Assembly: GCA_035691065.1 (NCBI GenBank)
Contig: DASSJT010000063.1
Location: 1 to 64,000 of the forward strand
Reading direction: 5' to 3'
DNA: 64,000 nucleotides
DNA from: DASSJT01 sp035691065
GTDB taxonomy: Bacteria; Actinomycetota; Actinomycetes; Actinomycetales; Dermatophilaceae
The notes below the pieces were generated by a model that saw nothing but the letters and a program-made list of their open reading frames with translations, ran no database searches and was not told where the DNA came from. The translations under genes were made by a program, and so were the position numbers. Positions 26,914 to 35,800 of this stretch are shown piece by piece; the first letter of the stretch is position 1; the number at the start of each line of letters is the position of its first letter.

Positions 26914-27216
26914 CTACTCCTTGCCGTCCTCCGGCGGGCGCAGGCCCTCGTAGATCTCCTTGCACACAGGACACACCGGGAACCGTTTGGGGTCGCGCCC
27001 GGGCACCCAGACCTTGCCGCAGAGCGCGGTGACCGGCTCACCGGACAGAGCGCTCTCGAGGATCCTCTCCTTGCGCACGTAGTGGGCGAACCGCTCGTGG
27101 TCGCCGGGCTCCTGGAGCTGGCGCTCGGCGACTTCCTCACGCTCCAGCACCGCGGTGGTCTGCGGCTGGAGGGCCGGGGCGACGGGCTCGTCCTGCGGGC
27201 GCTGCGGGTCACTCAT
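26914..27216 (-). CDS. DUF3039 domain protein
   Basis: 100 residues, soluble. The C-terminal half carries a probable zinc site: CGKVWVPGRDPKRFPVCPVC supplies three cysteines, and a His in HERFAHYV may be the fourth ligand. Typical actinomycete DUF3039. The role is unknown; linkage to helicase genes suggests nucleic-acid work. ATG at 27216. Confidence 0.85.
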   Translation of the reverse strand: MSDPQRPQDEPVAPALQPQTTAVLEREEVAERQLQEPGDHERFAHYVRKERILESALSGEPVTALCGKVWVPGRDPKRFPVCPVCKEIYEGLRPPEDGKE

Positions 27217-27295
27217 GCCTCGAGTCTAAGCCGCCGGACCGAGCCTCCCGCGGACGGAGGCCGTCCCCGGAGGACGGGTGGCAGCGCAGCGGAAG

Positions 27296-27856
27296 TCAGT
27301 TCATCGAGGGGTCTTCGGGGAAGGTCGCCACGAACGCGAGCTGGTCGCGCTGCCGCCGCAACACCCGCACCCACATGCCGGCCGGGTCGTCGCTGAAGGC
27401 GTCCCTGTTCTCGGCATCCACGACGTACCAGCTCCCCGTGCGGATCTCGACCTCGAGCTGCCCGGGCGACCAGCCGGCATACCCCGCGAAGATCCGCAGG
27501 CCGGCGATCTCGGGGATGACGAGTACGGGAGGCGTGTCGAGGTCGATAAGGGCGATGCCCCCGAAGAGCCGCTTCACTCCGAGGGGCTCCACGCCGTCGC
27601 CCGGGACGGTGACCAGCCCCAGCGCCGAGTCGAGCCCGACCGGTCCGCCCTGGAACAGCCGCTGTGGGCGGGTCGCGTGCTCCTGCCAGCCGGGCAGGAC
27701 CGCCTCGATGTCCGCGTCCATGGGCCGGTTCAGGATCACGCCCTGGGCTCCGTCCTCGTCATGGTGCAGGAGCAGCACGACGCTGCGGTGGAAGATCCCG
27801 TCGCCGATCTGCGGGGTCGCCACCAGAAGCTGTCCGGTCAGGCTGTCGCCGTCCAC
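27296..27856 (-). CDS. YqgE/AlgH family protein (UPF0301)
   Basis: 186 residues from the GTG at 27856. Family features: LTGQLLVATPQIGD at the start, HRSVVLLLHHDEDGAQGVIL, NRPM, FQGGPVG and FAGYAGWSPGQLEVEI. Cytoplasmic; a precise biochemical role is not established. An upstream TTG (27883) extends the frame by nine codons, but homologues begin near the LTGQLL segment. Confidence 0.88.
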   Translation of the reverse strand: MDGDSLTGQLLVATPQIGDGIFHRSVVLLLHHDEDGAQGVILNRPMDADIEAVLPGWQEHATRPQRLFQGGPVGLDSALGLVTVPGDGVEPLGVKRLFGGIALIDLDTPPVLVIPEIAGLRIFAGYAGWSPGQLEVEIRTGSWYVVDAENRDAFSDDPAGMWVRVLRRQRDQLAFVATFPEDPSMN

Positions 27857-27985
27857 AGATCCATTGTGCCCATGACAGGCCAACCGCTCCGGTCGACGTC
27901 GAGACTCGCCCCGCGTCGCTGTGGTGTCGCGCTGTGGTGTCGTGCGGTGTTGTCGCGGCGTTGGGTCGGCGTGTCGGCTGCGGGA

Positions 27986-30010
27986 TCAGTCGCGCGGCGC
28001 CCGGACGAAACCCGAGCGAGAGTCGCGGCCCTGACGCTGGCCATCACGACGCTGACCGCCGGGACGCCTGCGCGGACCCGAGCCGCCTGGCCGCTGACCT
28101 GCCCGTCGGCTCCTGGGTCCCTCGACGATGCGGCGGAACTCGTCGTCCGAGACCGGCACACCGGTGGGCTCGCTGGCCCCCGTCGCCGTGAGGACGGCAT
28201 CGCCGGGGGCCACCTTGACCAGCGGGATGTCCACGCCTGCCTCGCGCAGCTGGCGCTCCATGGTGCGGCGCTGGTGGGGCAGGGCCAGGGTGACGACCGT
28301 CCCCTCCTCACCGGCCCGAGCCGTGCGGCCCGAGCGGTGCAGGTAGTCCTTGTGGTCGGCCGGCGGGTCGACCTGGAGCACGACCGACACGTCGTCCACG
28401 TGGATGCCGCGGGCCGCCACGTCGGTGGCGACCAGGACGGGCAGAGTGCCGTCGCGGAAGGCGCCGAGGACGCGGTTGCGGGCGTTCTGGGTCAGGCCCC
28501 CGTGCAGCGCCGCGGCGAGGACGCCTTGCTCACGCAGCTGCATCGCCACCCGGTCGGCACCGAGCTTGGTCCGGACGAACACGAGGGTGCGCCCCTTGCG
28601 GTTCGCCACGTGCGCCGTGATCACCTTCTTGTGCGTCGGCTCGATGAGCAGCGCATGGTGGGCCATCGTCGTCACGCTGGCCTTCGCCTCGTCGGTCGAG
28701 TGGGTGACCGGGTCGGACAGGTAGCGCTCGACCAGGGTGTCGATGCCGTTGTCGAGCGTGGCCGAGAACAGCAGCCGCTGGCCGCCGGCGGGAACCTCGT
28801 CGAGGATCGACGTGACCTCCGGCAGGAAGCCCATGTCGGCCATGTGGTCGGCCTCGTCGAGCACGGCCACCTCCACGTCGCGCAGCTCCACGGCCCCGCG
28901 GTCGAGCAGGTCGCGCAGACGGCCGGGCGTCGCGATCAGGAGGTCGACCCCCCGATCGAGCGCCGCGATCTGGGTGGCGTACGAGAGGCCTCCGGCCACC
29001 AGCTTGTGGCGCAGGCCGATGACGTGGACCAGCGGCTCGAGCGCGTCGGACACCTGCATGGCCAGCTCGCGGGTCGGCACGAGCACCAGCGCGCGAGGGC
29101 GCTTCGGGGTCGACTGGCGGCCGGAGAGGCGGGTGAGGGTCGGGAGCCCGAAGGCCAGCGTCTTGCCGGAGCCGGTCTGACCGCGGCCGAGGACGTCGCG
29201 GCCGGCGAGGGCATCGGGAATCGTCGCGGCCTGGATCGGGAACGGGCTGGTGATGCCGTCCCTGGCGAGTCGCTCCACTAGGCGCTCAGGGAGCCCCAGT
29301 GCAGCGAAGCCGTTGTCCTCGGCGACCTCGACCGGGCCGGTCATGGACGCCCGAGTGGCCTTGGTCCAGGTGTCGGCCATGCTGCGCTCGGCCTCTGCCT
29401 CGGCGTGACGCTGCGCACGTTCGACGTCGGCGTTGGTCCGGTCGAACCGTCGCCGGTCACCGTAGCTGTTGCGCTCGAACTCACGCCGCGCGGGCCGCTC
29501 AACGCCGTCGAACCTGCGCGCAGGTCGCTCGCCGCCGTCGAACCTGCGTGCAGGCCGCTCAACGCGGTCGAAGTCACGCCGCGCAGACCGCTCAACGCGG
29601 TCCAACTCACGCCGCGCAGGCCGCTCAACGCGGTCGAAGTCACGCCGTGTAGGCCGCTCGCCGCCGTCGAACCTCCGTGCAGGCCGCTCAAGGCGGTCGA
29701 ACTCCCGCCGCGCAGGACGGGCGGCTTGCGCGCCGCGGTCAGACCCAGCGGGCGCTGGCCGCTCGAAGCGGGCGACGTCGCGACGCGCCGGACGACCGGG
29801 CTGCTCGGGCCGCTCGAACCGGCGCGGCGAGCCGCCCTCGCGAGCCGGCCGGCCGGCATACTCCCGCTTCTTGTCGGTAGCGGGAGCGGGAGCCTGCCCG
29901 CGGTGATGGGGCTTCTTGGCGCCCTTTGTCGAGGCGCGCTTGGCCTCGGCCTTCTGGGCGGGGGTCCAGCGGGCCTTTTTGGGCGTGCTGGATCGGGTGG
30001 TCTTGGGCAC
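27986..30010 (-). CDS. DEAD-box RNA helicase with arginine-rich N-terminal repeats
   Basis: 674 residues. Residues ~230-600 form a RhlE-like core: ITSPFPIQAATIPD (Q motif), GRGQTGSGKTLAFGLP (I), PTRELAMQ (Ia), VLDEADHMADMGF (II), LLFSATLD (III), GRTLVFVRTK, ATDVAARGIHVDDV (V) and HRSGRTARAGEEGTVVTL (VI). Unwinds structured RNA, commonly in ribosome assembly or cold adaptation. About 210 N-terminal residues are Lys/Arg-rich with 10-11-residue repeats (ERPARREFDRV-like), and the C-terminal tail is also basic. GTG start at 30010. Confidence 0.93.
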   Translation of the reverse strand: MPKTTRSSTPKKARWTPAQKAEAKRASTKGAKKPHHRGQAPAPATDKKREYAGRPAREGGSPRRFERPEQPGRPARRDVARFERPAPAGSDRGAQAARPARREFDRLERPARRFDGGERPTRRDFDRVERPARRELDRVERSARRDFDRVERPARRFDGGERPARRFDGVERPARREFERNSYGDRRRFDRTNADVERAQRHAEAEAERSMADTWTKATRASMTGPVEVAEDNGFAALGLPERLVERLARDGITSPFPIQAATIPDALAGRDVLGRGQTGSGKTLAFGLPTLTRLSGRQSTPKRPRALVLVPTRELAMQVSDALEPLVHVIGLRHKLVAGGLSYATQIAALDRGVDLLIATPGRLRDLLDRGAVELRDVEVAVLDEADHMADMGFLPEVTSILDEVPAGGQRLLFSATLDNGIDTLVERYLSDPVTHSTDEAKASVTTMAHHALLIEPTHKKVITAHVANRKGRTLVFVRTKLGADRVAMQLREQGVLAAALHGGLTQNARNRVLGAFRDGTLPVLVATDVAARGIHVDDVSVVLQVDPPADHKDYLHRSGRTARAGEEGTVVTLALPHQRRTMERQLREAGVDIPLVKVAPGDAVLTATGASEPTGVPVSDDEFRRIVEGPRSRRAGQRPGGSGPRRRPGGQRRDGQRQGRDSRSGFVRAPRD
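29470..29730. repeat. 30-33 bp tandem repeats inside the RNA helicase gene
   Basis: Consecutive units around CCGCTCAACGCGGTCGAAGT, about 8 copies, encode 10-11-residue blocks (ERPARR plus FDRV, FDGG or FDGV) on the minus strand. Units differ by a few bases, so copy number may vary between strains. Confidence 0.8.
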
Positions 30011-30219
30011 GGGTGTTCAACTCACTTCGGTACTCGAGCAGACACGTCTCGAGCCACCTGGCGAGGGTAACCATGGAAGACGAGCCTCAGACCGGGACGA
30101 GCCGGTCCGGTGGACCAGAGCAGCGGGACGCTCTCCGGTGCGCTCGCGCGGGTGGGGACGGACGGAGGCTTCGGTGCCTCGGGTGGCGCTGCCAGCGCCG
30201 CCGCGCGAGTGCAACCAGT

Positions 30220-30636
30220 CTACCAGCGGCGCAGCCTCGCCCAGACCACGCCCACAGCGCCCCCGAGGCCCACCCCGACGAGGTCGGCGAGCGCGTCGAG
30301 CGGATCGCCCGTGCGATGCGGCAGGACGTCATGCTGGACGACCTCGCTCACCGGAGCGTGGACGGCAAGGAGCCCGAGGACGTATGCCGGTCGCAGCCGG
30401 GCCAGCACCCCCGCGGCTGCCGGGGCGGCGAAGATGAGGACGTGAGCGGCCTTGTCGGCCCACGAGAAGGGCTGCTCGACCGCGACCCGCGGCCAGTAGA
30501 GCGCGACGAGCTGGACCGCCAGCAGGAGCATGAAGGGCAGGGGCGCGAGTGCCGAGCGGGGGCGTTGGGTGGGCCCGGGATCGGCCGTCAGCGCACTCCC
30601 GGTGTCAGGTTCGCCGGGCTCGGGTGTGGTCGTCAC
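30220..30636 (-). CDS. VanZ-like membrane protein
   Basis: 138 residues with about four membrane helices. VanZ-type landmarks: FSWADKAAHVLIFAAPA (Asp-Lys-x2-His), a central HAPVSEVVQ and GDPLDALADLVGVGLGG. Function of chromosomal VanZ-like proteins is unclear. Its ATG overlaps the malic enzyme stop by 4 bp, so the two are co-transcribed. Confidence 0.8.
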   Translation of the reverse strand: MTTTPEPGEPDTGSALTADPGPTQRPRSALAPLPFMLLLAVQLVALYWPRVAVEQPFSWADKAAHVLIFAAPAAAGVLARLRPAYVLGLLAVHAPVSEVVQHDVLPHRTGDPLDALADLVGVGLGGAVGVVWARLRRW

Positions 30637-32123
30637 AGTGCCGTGGGGTCGGCACCCGGCGCGCCCGCAGCGGCCAGTGACGTGGCCCCGGACGTCCCGT
30701 CGGACGTCGTGCCGGACCCCGCCGCCGACTTCCGGGCCGCGGCCTCCACGGAGTGGGCGACGACCTTCGCCACATCGGGGTGGAAGACGCTGGGGACGAT
30801 GTACGCCGGGTTCAGCTCCTCTGGCAGCACGGTGCCGGCGAGCGCCTGGGCCGCGGCCAGCATCACCTCCTCCGTGACCGTGGTGGAGTGCGCGTCGAGC
30901 AGCCCGCGGAACACGCCGGGAAAGACCAGCACGTTGTTGATCTGGTTGGCGAAGTCGGAGCGCCCCGTGGCGACCACGGCAGCGTGCCGCGCGGCCTCGG
31001 CCGGGTCGACCTCCGGATCGGGGTTGGCCAGCGCGAACACGATGGCGTCATCGGCCATCGTCGCGATGTCGTCACCCGAGAGGAGGTTGGGAGCGGAGAC
31101 CCCGACGAAGACGTCGGCACCCGCCACGGCCTCCTTCAGCGTGCCGCGCAGGCCGCGAGCGTTGGTGTGCTCGGCCGACCAGCGCAGGGAGGGGTTGGCA
31201 CCGCTTGCGATGTCCTCGCGATCGAGGTGGAGCACCCCGTGGTAGTCCGCCACGACCACGTCCTTCGCCCCCGCGTGCAGCATCAGCTTGAGGATGGCCG
31301 TCCCCGCTGCCCCCGCCCCGCTCATGACCACGCGAACGTCCTCGAGGCGTTTGCCGACCACCCGCAGCGCATTGGTGAGCGCGGCCAGGACCACGATCGC
31401 CGTGCCGTGCTGGTCGTCGTGGAAGACGGGGATGTCGAGCTCGTCGCGCAGCCTGGCCTCGATCTCGAAGCAGCGCGGTGCCGAGATGTCCTCGAGGTTG
31501 ATGCCGGCGAACACCGGCGAGATCGCCTTGACGGTGCGGATGATCTCCTCGGTGTCCTGGGTGTCGAGGCAGATCGGGAACGCGTCGATGTCGGCGAAGC
31601 GCTTGAACAGCGCGGCCTTGCCCTCCATCACCGGCAGTGCGGCGAGGGGGCCGAGGTTGCCCAGGCCCAGCACCGCGGAACCGTCGGTGACGACCGCCAC
31701 CGTGTTGCGCTTGATCGTCAGCCGCCGGGCATCCTCCGGGTTGGCCGCGATGGCGGTGCAGATGCGCGCGACTCCCGGGGTGTAGATCAGCGAGAGGTCG
31801 TCGCGGTTGCGGATCGGCACCTTGGGCTCGATCTTGAGCTTGCCGCCCAGGTGGACCAGGAACGTTCGGTCGGAGACCTTGCCGATCTCGACGCCCTCGA
31901 CCGCCCGCATGGCCTCGACCAGCTCGTCGGCGTGGGCGGTGTCGCGCGCCGCGGCGGTCACGTCGACCCGCAGCCGGGCAGGCCCGGAGGCGGTGACGTC
32001 GAGACCGGTCACGAGCCCGCCGGCCGCCTCGATCACCCCCGTGAGCTCACTGACGGCGGTGGCCCGGGCCGGGAGGATGAGCCTCACGGTGATGGAGTTG
32101 GACACTGAGGGAACGGCGGTCAT
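30633..32123 (-). CDS. NAD-dependent malic enzyme with ACT domain
   Basis: Oxidative decarboxylation of malate to pyruvate, opposing the pyruvate carboxylase encoded 4 kb away. 496 residues: an N-terminal ACT-like regulatory domain (about 10-90, VRLILPARATAVSELTGVIE), the malic N-terminal domain with LSLIYTPGVA and SAVLGLGNLGPLAALPVMEG, IPVFHDDQHGTAIV, and the NAD domain VVMSGAGAAGTAILKLML. ATG at 32123. The NAD versus NADP preference is not decided by eye. Confidence 0.93.
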   Translation of the reverse strand: MTAVPSVSNSITVRLILPARATAVSELTGVIEAAGGLVTGLDVTASGPARLRVDVTAAARDTAHADELVEAMRAVEGVEIGKVSDRTFLVHLGGKLKIEPKVPIRNRDDLSLIYTPGVARICTAIAANPEDARRLTIKRNTVAVVTDGSAVLGLGNLGPLAALPVMEGKAALFKRFADIDAFPICLDTQDTEEIIRTVKAISPVFAGINLEDISAPRCFEIEARLRDELDIPVFHDDQHGTAIVVLAALTNALRVVGKRLEDVRVVMSGAGAAGTAILKLMLHAGAKDVVVADYHGVLHLDREDIASGANPSLRWSAEHTNARGLRGTLKEAVAGADVFVGVSAPNLLSGDDIATMADDAIVFALANPDPEVDPAEAARHAAVVATGRSDFANQINNVLVFPGVFRGLLDAHSTTVTEEVMLAAAQALAGTVLPEELNPAYIVPSVFHPDVAKVVAHSVEAAARKSAAGSGTTSDGTSGATSLAAAGAPGADPTAL

Positions 32124-32140
32124 GGAAGCGATTCAACCAA

Positions 32141-32623
32141 CTACCGCCCAGTACGCCGAAGCCGCTCTATCGTCCGGCGCCGCGCCATGGCGAACAGGTC
32201 CCGTTCGTGGAGGTTCTGGCCGTTGACCGCCAGCCAGACACAGGCGGCCGCCAGGGGCAGCTCGACGACGAGCGCCATGCCCAGCGCGACCCACCGCTCA
32301 CTCGCTGTCGGGGACATCACCACGTCGAACCACCCGTCGACACACAGGAGCGTCGCGGTCGCCGTAGCTGCCACAGGGAGCCATCTCCCCAGGCGCACCG
32401 CCGACCAGGCCGTGACGCCCAGTGCCACCACCAAGGCCAGGTCGAAGCCGCCCCAGGCCATCGCGTAGTTCGCAGCAGTCTCATGGTCGGGCAGGGTCCA
32501 CACGAGGTATGCCGTCCATGGCACCAGGAGTGCCGAGCAGGCGGCGAAGACCCATCCGACCCACCGGGTCAGGCGCCTGACCTCATGGGTCTCAGTGGGC
32601 CGTGCCGCGAGTGGGTCAGGCAT
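32141..32623 (-). CDS. Small integral membrane protein
   Basis: 160 residues with four predicted membrane helices (starting about residues 20, 55, 80 and 120) and an Arg-rich cytoplasmic C-terminus. No family recognised with confidence. The ATG at 32623 overlaps the methyltransferase stop by 8 bp, so it is the second gene of that operon. The longer open frame upstream is methyltransferase sequence in another frame. Confidence 0.7.
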   Translation of the reverse strand: MPDPLAARPTETHEVRRLTRWVGWVFAACSALLVPWTAYLVWTLPDHETAANYAMAWGGFDLALVVALGVTAWSAVRLGRWLPVAATATATLLCVDGWFDVVMSPTASERWVALGMALVVELPLAAACVWLAVNGQNLHERDLFAMARRRTIERLRRTGR

Positions 32624-33323
32624 GGCCTGCGGGCAGGTCGGACGACTCCAGGGTAGCGGCAACGGGAGGTGCCGCAGGCAGGTCCTCGGCGATGTCGGCC
32701 GCCAGCAGGAACCGCTCATGGTCGATGGGCTTGCCCCAGTAGACCGGGTCGTCGAGCGGCACGACGCGGACCGCCGTGGCCAGGGGAGCGACCGCCTCGC
32801 GCAGCTCCGCCGCTGTGACACCGGTGCGCCACGGCAGCTGCGGCTTGTCACCGGAGTCCGCATCCTCACTGCCCCAGAACCCCTCGACGAGGACCATCCG
32901 GCCCCCCGGCCGCAGCGTCGAGGCCCACCGGCGCAACGAGGCCACCGGGTCGGGAAGGGTCCACAAGACGTGGCGGGAGAACACCGCGTCGAAGGTCTGT
33001 GGTGCCACGGGCGGGTCGCTCACGTCCGCTTTGAGCACGTGCACGGCCGCGCCGAACTGCGTCGTCTTCACCCGGGCCCGCTCGACCATCTCGGCCGACA
33101 GGTCGAAGGCCTGCACCTCGTGGCCCAGCTCGGCCGCCACGACGCTCAGCGTCCCGGTGCCGCAGCCGAAGTCGCCGACAACGCCGGGGGTGGACGGCAG
33201 CCAGGTCCGCAGCAGGTCCTTCCAGGCCCGGCGGGTGTCGGCGTCGAGCAGACCGTGGTCTGCCTCCTTGTCGTAGTCCTCGGCGCGGGCATCCCACGTG
33301 GCCTCGATCTCGGAGAGCTCCAT
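32616..33323 (-). CDS. Class I SAM-dependent methyltransferase
   Basis: 235 residues. SAM-binding motif I GVVGDFGCGTGTLSVVAAEL (about 48-67), motif II acidic residue in VQAFDLSAEMVERAR, motif IV DAVFSRHVLWTLPDPVAS and LRPGGRMVLVEGFWG. Ubiquinone/menaquinone-methylase-like fold; substrate unknown. First gene of a two-gene minus-strand operon, divergent (125 bp) from the SIMPL gene. Confidence 0.88.
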   Translation of the reverse strand: MELSEIEATWDARAEDYDKEADHGLLDADTRRAWKDLLRTWLPSTPGVVGDFGCGTGTLSVVAAELGHEVQAFDLSAEMVERARVKTTQFGAAVHVLKADVSDPPVAPQTFDAVFSRHVLWTLPDPVASLRRWASTLRPGGRMVLVEGFWGSEDADSGDKPQLPWRTGVTAAELREAVAPLATAVRVVPLDDPVYWGKPIDHERFLLAADIAEDLPAAPPVAATLESSDLPAGHA

Positions 33324-33448
33324 CGGGCCACACTCTCACGCGCGCGGCCCACTCCCCCATCGACTTTGTCTGCTGGCGGAGCGGCGGGAGCACACGAAGG
33401 CGGGGGGCAGCGCTCCTGTCGCAGACGAAGTCGGCCTAGGCTCGGGGG

Positions 33449-34081
33449 ATGAGCCCGCGCGCAGATGCCAGCCCGTACCTGGAGGTTGTCGGCGCCGGAT
33501 CTGCCAGCGGTGCGCCGGACACGGTCGCCATCCTCGCCCGCGTGCAGTGCGAGGCGCCCGACGTGGCGACCGCGCTCGGCGACGTGGGCAGCCGCGCCGC
33601 GGGGATGGCGCAGGCCGCCCGGGACCACGGTGTGGCGACCTCCGACCTGCAGACCGCCGGCGCCGGGGTCCAGCCGCAGCGCGACCGGGACGGGCAGCGC
33701 GTCATCGGCTACACGGCATACCAGACGCTCAAGGTGCGCGTGCGCGACCAGGGCCGCGTCGGCGACCTGATCTCCGCCTTCGCCGGCATCGCCGGCAACG
33801 CCCTCGCCATCGACAACATCTCGCTCGAGCTCAGCGACCCCGACCCTCTCCTGCGCCGGGCGCGGGACGCCGCGTTCGCCAACGCCCGCGAGAAGGCGGA
33901 GCAGTATGCCGGGCTGGCGGGACGCACGCTCGGGGCCGTGGTGTGGGTCAGCGACCTGCCCGCCCGGGGGCCTGGCCCCATGCCGAGGTACGAGATGATG
34001 GCGGCAAAGTCAGACCTGTCCATGGAGATGGGCGAACACACCGTGACCACCCAGGTCGCGGTCCGATGGGAATGGACCTAA
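33449..34081 (+). CDS. SIMPL (DUF541) domain protein
   Basis: 210 residues: YLEVVGAGSASGAPDTVAIL at the start, GYTAYQTLKVRVRDQGRVGD in the middle and AFANAREKAEQYAGLAG near 145, all standard for DUF541. No signal peptide is seen, so unlike many homologues it appears cytoplasmic. Function unknown; family members have been tied to interleukin-1 receptor signalling interactors and oxidative stress. Two bases separate it from the thioredoxin gene, so the two are coupled. Confidence 0.85.
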   Translation: MSPRADASPYLEVVGAGSASGAPDTVAILARVQCEAPDVATALGDVGSRAAGMAQAARDHGVATSDLQTAGAGVQPQRDRDGQRVIGYTAYQTLKVRVRDQGRVGDLISAFAGIAGNALAIDNISLELSDPDPLLRRARDAAFANAREKAEQYAGLAGRTLGAVVWVSDLPARGPGPMPRYEMMAAKSDLSMEMGEHTVTTQVAVRWEWT

Positions 34082-34083
34082 GC

Positions 34084-34443
34084 ATGGCCAGCACCACGCT
34101 CACTGCCGAGAACTTCCAGTCGACCGTGACGGGGAACGACATCGTCCTCGTCGACTTCTGGGCCGACTGGTGCGGCCCGTGCCGGCGGTTCGCGCCGGTC
34201 TACGAGGAGGCGTCGGAGAAGCACGGCGACATCGTGTTCGGGAAGGTCGACACCGAGGCCGAGCAGGCGCTGGCCCGGGTCGCGAACATCACGTCGATCC
34301 CGACCCTCATGGCCTTCCGCGAGGGCATCATGGTCTTCGCCCAGCCCGGCGCCCTGCCGCCGCCGGCCCTGGAGTCGGTCATCGAGGGGGTGCGCGGTCT
34401 CGACATGGGCCAGGTTCGCTCCCAGCTCACCAACGAGGGCTGA
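34084..34443 (+). CDS. Thioredoxin
   Basis: 119 residues, cytoplasmic disulphide reductase. The active site WCGPC lies in VDFWADWCGPCRRFAPVYEE and the cis-proline in ITSIPTLMAF. ATG at 34084 chosen (an in-frame ATG at 34066 overlaps the SIMPL gene). Slightly longer than classical thioredoxin, with about 15 extra C-terminal residues. Ends 4 bp before the converging MarR stop. Confidence 0.92.
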   Translation: MASTTLTAENFQSTVTGNDIVLVDFWADWCGPCRRFAPVYEEASEKHGDIVFGKVDTEAEQALARVANITSIPTLMAFREGIMVFAQPGALPPPALESVIEGVRGLDMGQVRSQLTNEG

Positions 34444-34447
34444 GGCC

Positions 34448-34951
34448 TCAGCGGCCGCCGACCGGGAGCCGCTCACCAGCTGGTGAGACGGCGTCCAGGA
34501 TCCGGCTACCGACCGCGCGCAGCTGGACCTGCTGGGTCCTGGTGAGCGGGTCGAGGACGAGCTCCCGCACGCGGTTCACGTGACGTGGAGCCGCCGCGAC
34601 CACGGTCTCCCAGCCGGCGTCGGTCAGGACGGCGTTGATCGCGCGGCCGTCGCCGGGGCACGGCTCGCGGCGCAGCAGACCGCGCCGCTCCAGCTTGGCC
34701 GCCACGTGCGACAGCCTGGACATCGAGCCGTTGGTGACCGCGGCGAGCCGGCTCATGCGCAGCGTCCGGTCCTCCTGCTCGGAGAGCATGGCCAGGACCA
34801 TGTACTCGAAGAACGACAGCCCCGAGTCCCGCTGCAGCTGCGCGTCGAGCGCACCGGGCAGCGTCTGGAGCAGGCTCACCAGGACGAGCCAGGTCAGGCG
34901 CTCGTCCGCGTCGAGCCACCGGGGGGCGTCACTGCTCAGGTCCTCGTGCAT
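34448..34951 (-). CDS. MarR family transcriptional regulator
   Basis: 167 residues with the winged helix FFEYMVLAMLSEQEDRTLRM, SRLSHVAAKLERRGLL and wing REPCPGDGRAINAVLTDAGW. Divergent from the NADP-binding protein gene, whose promoter region carries several inverted repeats, so it probably represses that gene and itself. Ligand unknown. Confidence 0.88.
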   Translation of the reverse strand: MHEDLSSDAPRWLDADERLTWLVLVSLLQTLPGALDAQLQRDSGLSFFEYMVLAMLSEQEDRTLRMSRLAAVTNGSMSRLSHVAAKLERRGLLRREPCPGDGRAINAVLTDAGWETVVAAAPRHVNRVRELVLDPLTRTQQVQLRAVGSRILDAVSPAGERLPVGGR

Positions 34952-34972
34952 GTCATCAGCCTATCACTTTGG

Positions 34973-35017
34973 TTGACCCTTCAAGTTTCTCCTGCTAGAT
35001 TTAACTTGAATGTTCAA
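34973..35017 (+). promoter_or_regulatory. Sigma-70-type promoter overlapped by MarR-type operators
   Basis: TTGACC (34973-34978) and TAGATT (34996-35001) with a 17-bp spacer form a near-consensus promoter, unusually AT-rich for this window. An inverted pair TTCAAGTT (34980-34987)/AACTTGAA (35003-35010) flanks the -10, and TTGAA-TG-TTCAA (35006-35017) lies just downstream. A repressor bound there would block the promoter, fitting the divergent MarR gene. Confidence 0.72.
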
Positions 35018-35035
35018 ACAAATCGAAGGAGCGTC

Positions 35036-35665
35036 ATGAGCAGCATCACGATCATCGGCTCGGGCAACATGGCTCGAGGCATCGGCACGCGGGCGGCGGC
35101 GGCCGGCTACGGCATCCAGGTCCTCGACCGCGACCCTTCCAACGCCGCCGCACTCGCGGGTGACCTGTCCAGCGCCACCTCTGGGGCCCTTGGCGAGGCA
35201 CCCGCCGGCGACATCGTCGTCCTGGCCCTCCCCTACGGCGCCGTTGCCGAGGTGGTCAGGCAGTATGGCGCCGCCCTCGACGGGAAGGTCCTCGTCGACA
35301 TCACCAACCCGGTCGACTTCCAGACCTTCGCCGGACTCGTCACTCCGCCGGACAGCTCGGCCGCGCAGGAGATCGCCAAGCTCGTGCCCGGCGCCAAGGT
35401 CGTCAAGGCCTTCAACACCACCTTCGCGTCGACCCTGGTGGACGGGACCGTGGACGACCAGCCGCTGGACGTGCTGATCGCCGGCGACGACGAGGCCGCC
35501 AAGGCCTCGGTCGCCACGTTCATCGAGGCGGCAGGCCTCCGCCCCCTCGACGTCGGCCCGCTCGCCCAGGCCCATTGGCTCGAGGGCATCGGCTTCCTCC
35601 ACATCGGGCTGCAGGTCAGCAAGGGCTGGGGCTGGAACACCGCCGTCAAGGTGATCGGCGTCTGA
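35036..35665 (+). CDS. NADP-binding oxidoreductase (F420-dependent NADP reductase-like)
   Basis: 209 residues. N-terminal Rossmann motif ITIIGSGNMARGIGTRAAAA, then VVLALPYGAVAEVV, VDITNPVDF and VVKAFNTTFA, as in the NADP oxidoreductase, coenzyme F420-dependent family. Start ATG at 35036 behind AAGGAG. Divergent from and probably controlled by MarR. Whether it uses F420 or is another NADPH dehydrogenase is undecided. Followed by two strong hairpins. Confidence 0.88.
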   Translation: MSSITIIGSGNMARGIGTRAAAAGYGIQVLDRDPSNAAALAGDLSSATSGALGEAPAGDIVVLALPYGAVAEVVRQYGAALDGKVLVDITNPVDFQTFAGLVTPPDSSAAQEIAKLVPGAKVVKAFNTTFASTLVDGTVDDQPLDVLIAGDDEAAKASVATFIEAAGLRPLDVGPLAQAHWLEGIGFLHIGLQVSKGWGWNTAVKVIGV

Positions 35666-35684
35666 CCCACGCCACGCTCGGCAA

Positions 35685-35714
35685 AGCGCGGGTCCGCCGG
35701 GGCGGACCCGCGCT
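35685..35714 (+). terminator. Terminator hairpin
   Basis: Perfect 14-bp stem, AGCGCGGGTCCGCC pairing with GGCGGACCCGCGCT, starting 20 bp after the oxidoreductase stop. No T-tract, as usual in high-GC actinomycetes. Confidence 0.85.
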
Positions 35715-35738
35715 GGAGGCAGCGGGAGCGGTTGGAAA

Positions 35739-35777
35739 CCAAAGGGCCCACCATCCCCTGATTGGCGGGCCCTTTGG
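35739..35777. terminator. Terminator hairpin between oxidoreductase gene and tmRNA
   Basis: Perfect 11-bp stem, CCAAAGGGCCC (35739-35749) and GGGCCCTTTGG (35767-35777). It lies 24 bp beyond the tmRNA 3' end on the minus strand and can also back up termination on the plus strand. Confidence 0.82.
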
Positions 35778-35800
35778 ACAACTCGCGGATGCGTGCGCAG

